DNA of 15,052 nt from Zancudomyces culisetae (lineage: Eukaryota; Kickxellomycota; Harpellomycetes; Harpellales; Legeriomycetaceae), in the NCBI GenBank assembly GCA_001969505.1, contig LSSK01000117.1, positions 1 to 15,052 on the forward strand, written 5' to 3'. Positions within the stretch are counted from its first letter, which is position 1. Each line of letters starts with the position of its first letter. The notes beneath the pieces were generated by a model. That model was given only the letters and a program-made list of their open reading frames with translations, did not search any database and was not told the origin of the DNA. Made by a program: the position numbers and the translations under genes. Positions 13,607 through 15,052 of the stretch are shown here, one piece after another.

Positions 13607-15052
13607 TTATTCTGGACACCTTTTTACAGATAAAACGACGGTGTAGAATATAAATTTACTAAGCAGGCTGTAATAGGCAACATGATCTTCGTGCTCATCA
13701 AGTTGAACTCTTTCTGTATAAATATCGTTTAAAAACATTGCGACTTCATCCTCATTGGACTTACGAGGTACAAAGTATGCAAGAGTTTTCAACTTTTCGA
13801 TGCTAAACACCTGTGCCTGGACCAGCTTGCGGAACGTAGATTCAAAGACTCTTCTAGTTATGATGTTTATATGTGGTGTGTATAGCTGTGTTGTATTTAG
13901 ATACTTTTCTAGTGTCAATGAACTATCAAATACATTTCCAATTTTCCTAATCGCATTTGTAGCTCGGTACAAGTAGTTGTATACTGGATGTGTTTCAGAA
14001 TACTTTTGAATAAATTTCACAGTGATTTGGTAATAGTACCTCTTAATTGTGGGAAGATATCCCCCGCGACTAACTTTTAGCGCATACAACAACAAGAAAA
14101 GTCGTATGGCCATTGATTTAAAAAAGATTGGTGGGTTTATCCTGTGTTGCAGCGTGAGGAGTTTCATTGTTTGTACCAGTTCGGTACAAATTCTAGTCGT
14201 GTACCGGATTGCTGTTCCTACGATGTTAATATCTAGTTCTTTGCTGATAACATAGTGGAAATTGAGTTTGATCTGCGTTACTCCAGTAAAAGTAAATGCA
14301 ATGGCATCAAGACCCAATTTTAATTTTGAATCTATGTGTATGTGTTTGTTTATGCTCTCACCACTGCTAATCTTTTCTACTCTCTCTATGTCTATTATCC
14401 TCCGAAGCTGTTGATTAATGTGTTTAACATACTCAATTACAATCTGGGGCAGCTTTCCTTGAAGTTTAGAGCTGTCTTCTTCTGAGAGCACATTAAGGTG
14501 GAACTGATGAAGATTATCGAGCATTTCATCCACACTTTTACTGTTTTTCATAGCACTGGCAAGAGAGCTATATCCGAAATCATTTGTATTGTTTTTTGTA
14601 AAGTACCAGTTGGAACCCATTAAGGGAAAAATAAGGTTATTTCGCGCGGATGAAATATCTGTTTTTACATATGTTACGCTCGACGTAAAGGTAGAGTAAT
14701 AGTAGAGCCTAAAGACCGGAATCATCAGCTCTTTAATGGCAACACCATCCTGTGCATTATCATTTGCTTTTACTAGCACTTTTTTTTTTAGAAATATATT
14801 GAAGGCTGTATCTATTTGTTTTTACAAAAAGATACGGTTGCTAGTACAAATTCTCTTCTCTTCTCTTCTTCATCCTCCTCCTTCTCCTCCTCCTCCTCTT
14901 CGACCTTCTTCTTCTACTACTACTACTACCACTACTACTAAAAAATCATGATTGTAAATATGCGTATTATATAAATCTTACTTAAACATAAATTTGCGCG
15001 ACTAAAGTTTCCTGCACTAATAAGAGCTTTTGCAAGTGAAATACAGGCAACG
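13607..15052 (-). CDS. Unidentified helical protein, C-terminal 424 residues (5' end outside window)
   Basis: Model complement(join(13607..14811, 14982..>15052)). The large ORF opens without any ATG for its first 28 codons (first Met in KELMIPVF), so its true beginning lies upstream. At the window edge a second coding stretch translates as a helix pair (LAKALISAGNFSRA) and ends at GTAAGA. An acceptor TAG at 14812-14814 joins it in phase, giving LCL-N-TAFNIFLKK. The product looks almost entirely alpha-helical, with Leu/Ile/Tyr-rich amphipathic segments, no catalytic motif and no clear signal peptide. One hydrophobic helix (MAIRLFLLLYAL) is followed by GGYLPTIKRYYY, and the protein ends KRCPE. 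The family is unknown. The helix pair resembles a TPR or PCI-type solenoid, and the middle loosely recalls the regulatory half of fungal Zn2Cys6 factors. Neither is shown. It converges on MCM3. Confidence 0.75.
14812..14981 (-). other. Intron of the unidentified minus-strand gene (170 nt)
   Basis: Read on the minus strand, the donor is GTAAGATT starting at 14981, the same eight bases as the MAPKKK intron donor, and the acceptor is AATAG ending at 14812. Exon phases match (one base plus two), and both flanks are open: 23 codons to the window edge upstream and 401 codons downstream. Inside the intron both frames are closed (TAG soon after the donor, TAA at 14822-14824). GTACTAGC near 14841-14848 resembles a branch site but has G where TACTAAC has the branch A, so the branch point is uncertain. 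Confidence 0.75.
14851..14940. repeat. Polypyrimidine microsatellite (CTCTT, CTC, CTT, CTA units)
   Basis: About 90 bp of nearly pure pyrimidine on the plus strand. It runs as TTCTC pentamers, then TCC/CTC triplets (29 uninterrupted pyrimidines at 14873-14901), then CTT triplets, then (CTA)n ending in CCACTACTACTA. It lies wholly within the predicted intron of the minus-strand gene, where it is transcribed as polypurine followed by the reverse order of units. The successive unit types look like step-by-step mutation of one slippage-prone tract. Confidence 0.9.

Noticed and set aside
13607-14779. Minus-strand gene starting at GTG 14779
   Set aside because: Nuclear fungal genes start at ATG, the frame stays open upstream, and an in-phase splice connects to further coding sequence.
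14736-14951. Plus-strand 71-codon ORF rich in Pro/Ser/Thr at the right edge
   Set aside because: It is the polypyrimidine microsatellite translated, antisense to a better supported exon and intron.

Overview
The window is nuclear DNA from a fungus, probably yeast-like or AT-rich. Three protein-coding genes are supported. The first two are a cell-wall-integrity MAP kinase kinase kinase of the Bck1/Mkh1 type and the replicative helicase subunit Mcm3. Each of the three genes needs one short GT-AG spliceosomal intron, and the intergenic spaces are long and A+T-rich. CTG codons fall on conserved leucines of the kinase (YLH before ILHRD, and the L of SANIL), so CTG appears to be read as Leu, which argues against the CTG-Ser yeast clade. 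I cannot name a genus.

Layout. Positions 1-1582 are non-coding and form the upstream region of the kinase gene. They hold a perfect 19-bp palindrome at the left edge, a GC-rich CGG cluster near 511-553 and a TATA-like AT tract near 1457-1483. Positions 1583-9311 (+) carry the MAPKKK gene, join(1583..1838, 2059..9311), predicted at 2502 aa: an N-terminal SAM domain split by the intron, about 2,000 residues of mostly disordered polar sequence, and a C-terminal kinase domain. Positions 9312-10299 are a 1-kb spacer holding the kinase 3' end and the MCM3 promoter. Positions 10300-13339 (+) carry MCM3, join(10300..11510, 11617..13339), predicted at 977 aa. The MCM3 gene converges, across 267 bp, on a minus-strand gene that runs off the right edge: complement(join(13607..14811, 14982..>15052)). 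Its last 424 codons are visible. I do not recognise the product; it is an all-helical-looking protein.

The genes have no evident shared pathway. Bck1 acts in the Pkc1 to MAPK cell-wall pathway, Mcm3 in the MCM2-7 helicase, and the third is unknown. They look like ordinary chromosomal neighbours, not an operon-like or mobile system. I found no mobile element, tRNA, rRNA or CRISPR array. The most useful points are the three gene models, where splicing joins fragments that simple ORF finding would separate, the very long Bck1 with a possible ubiquitin-fold segment in its middle, and a polypurine/polypyrimidine microsatellite inside the intron of the unidentified gene. I saw no evidence of a wholly new biological system.
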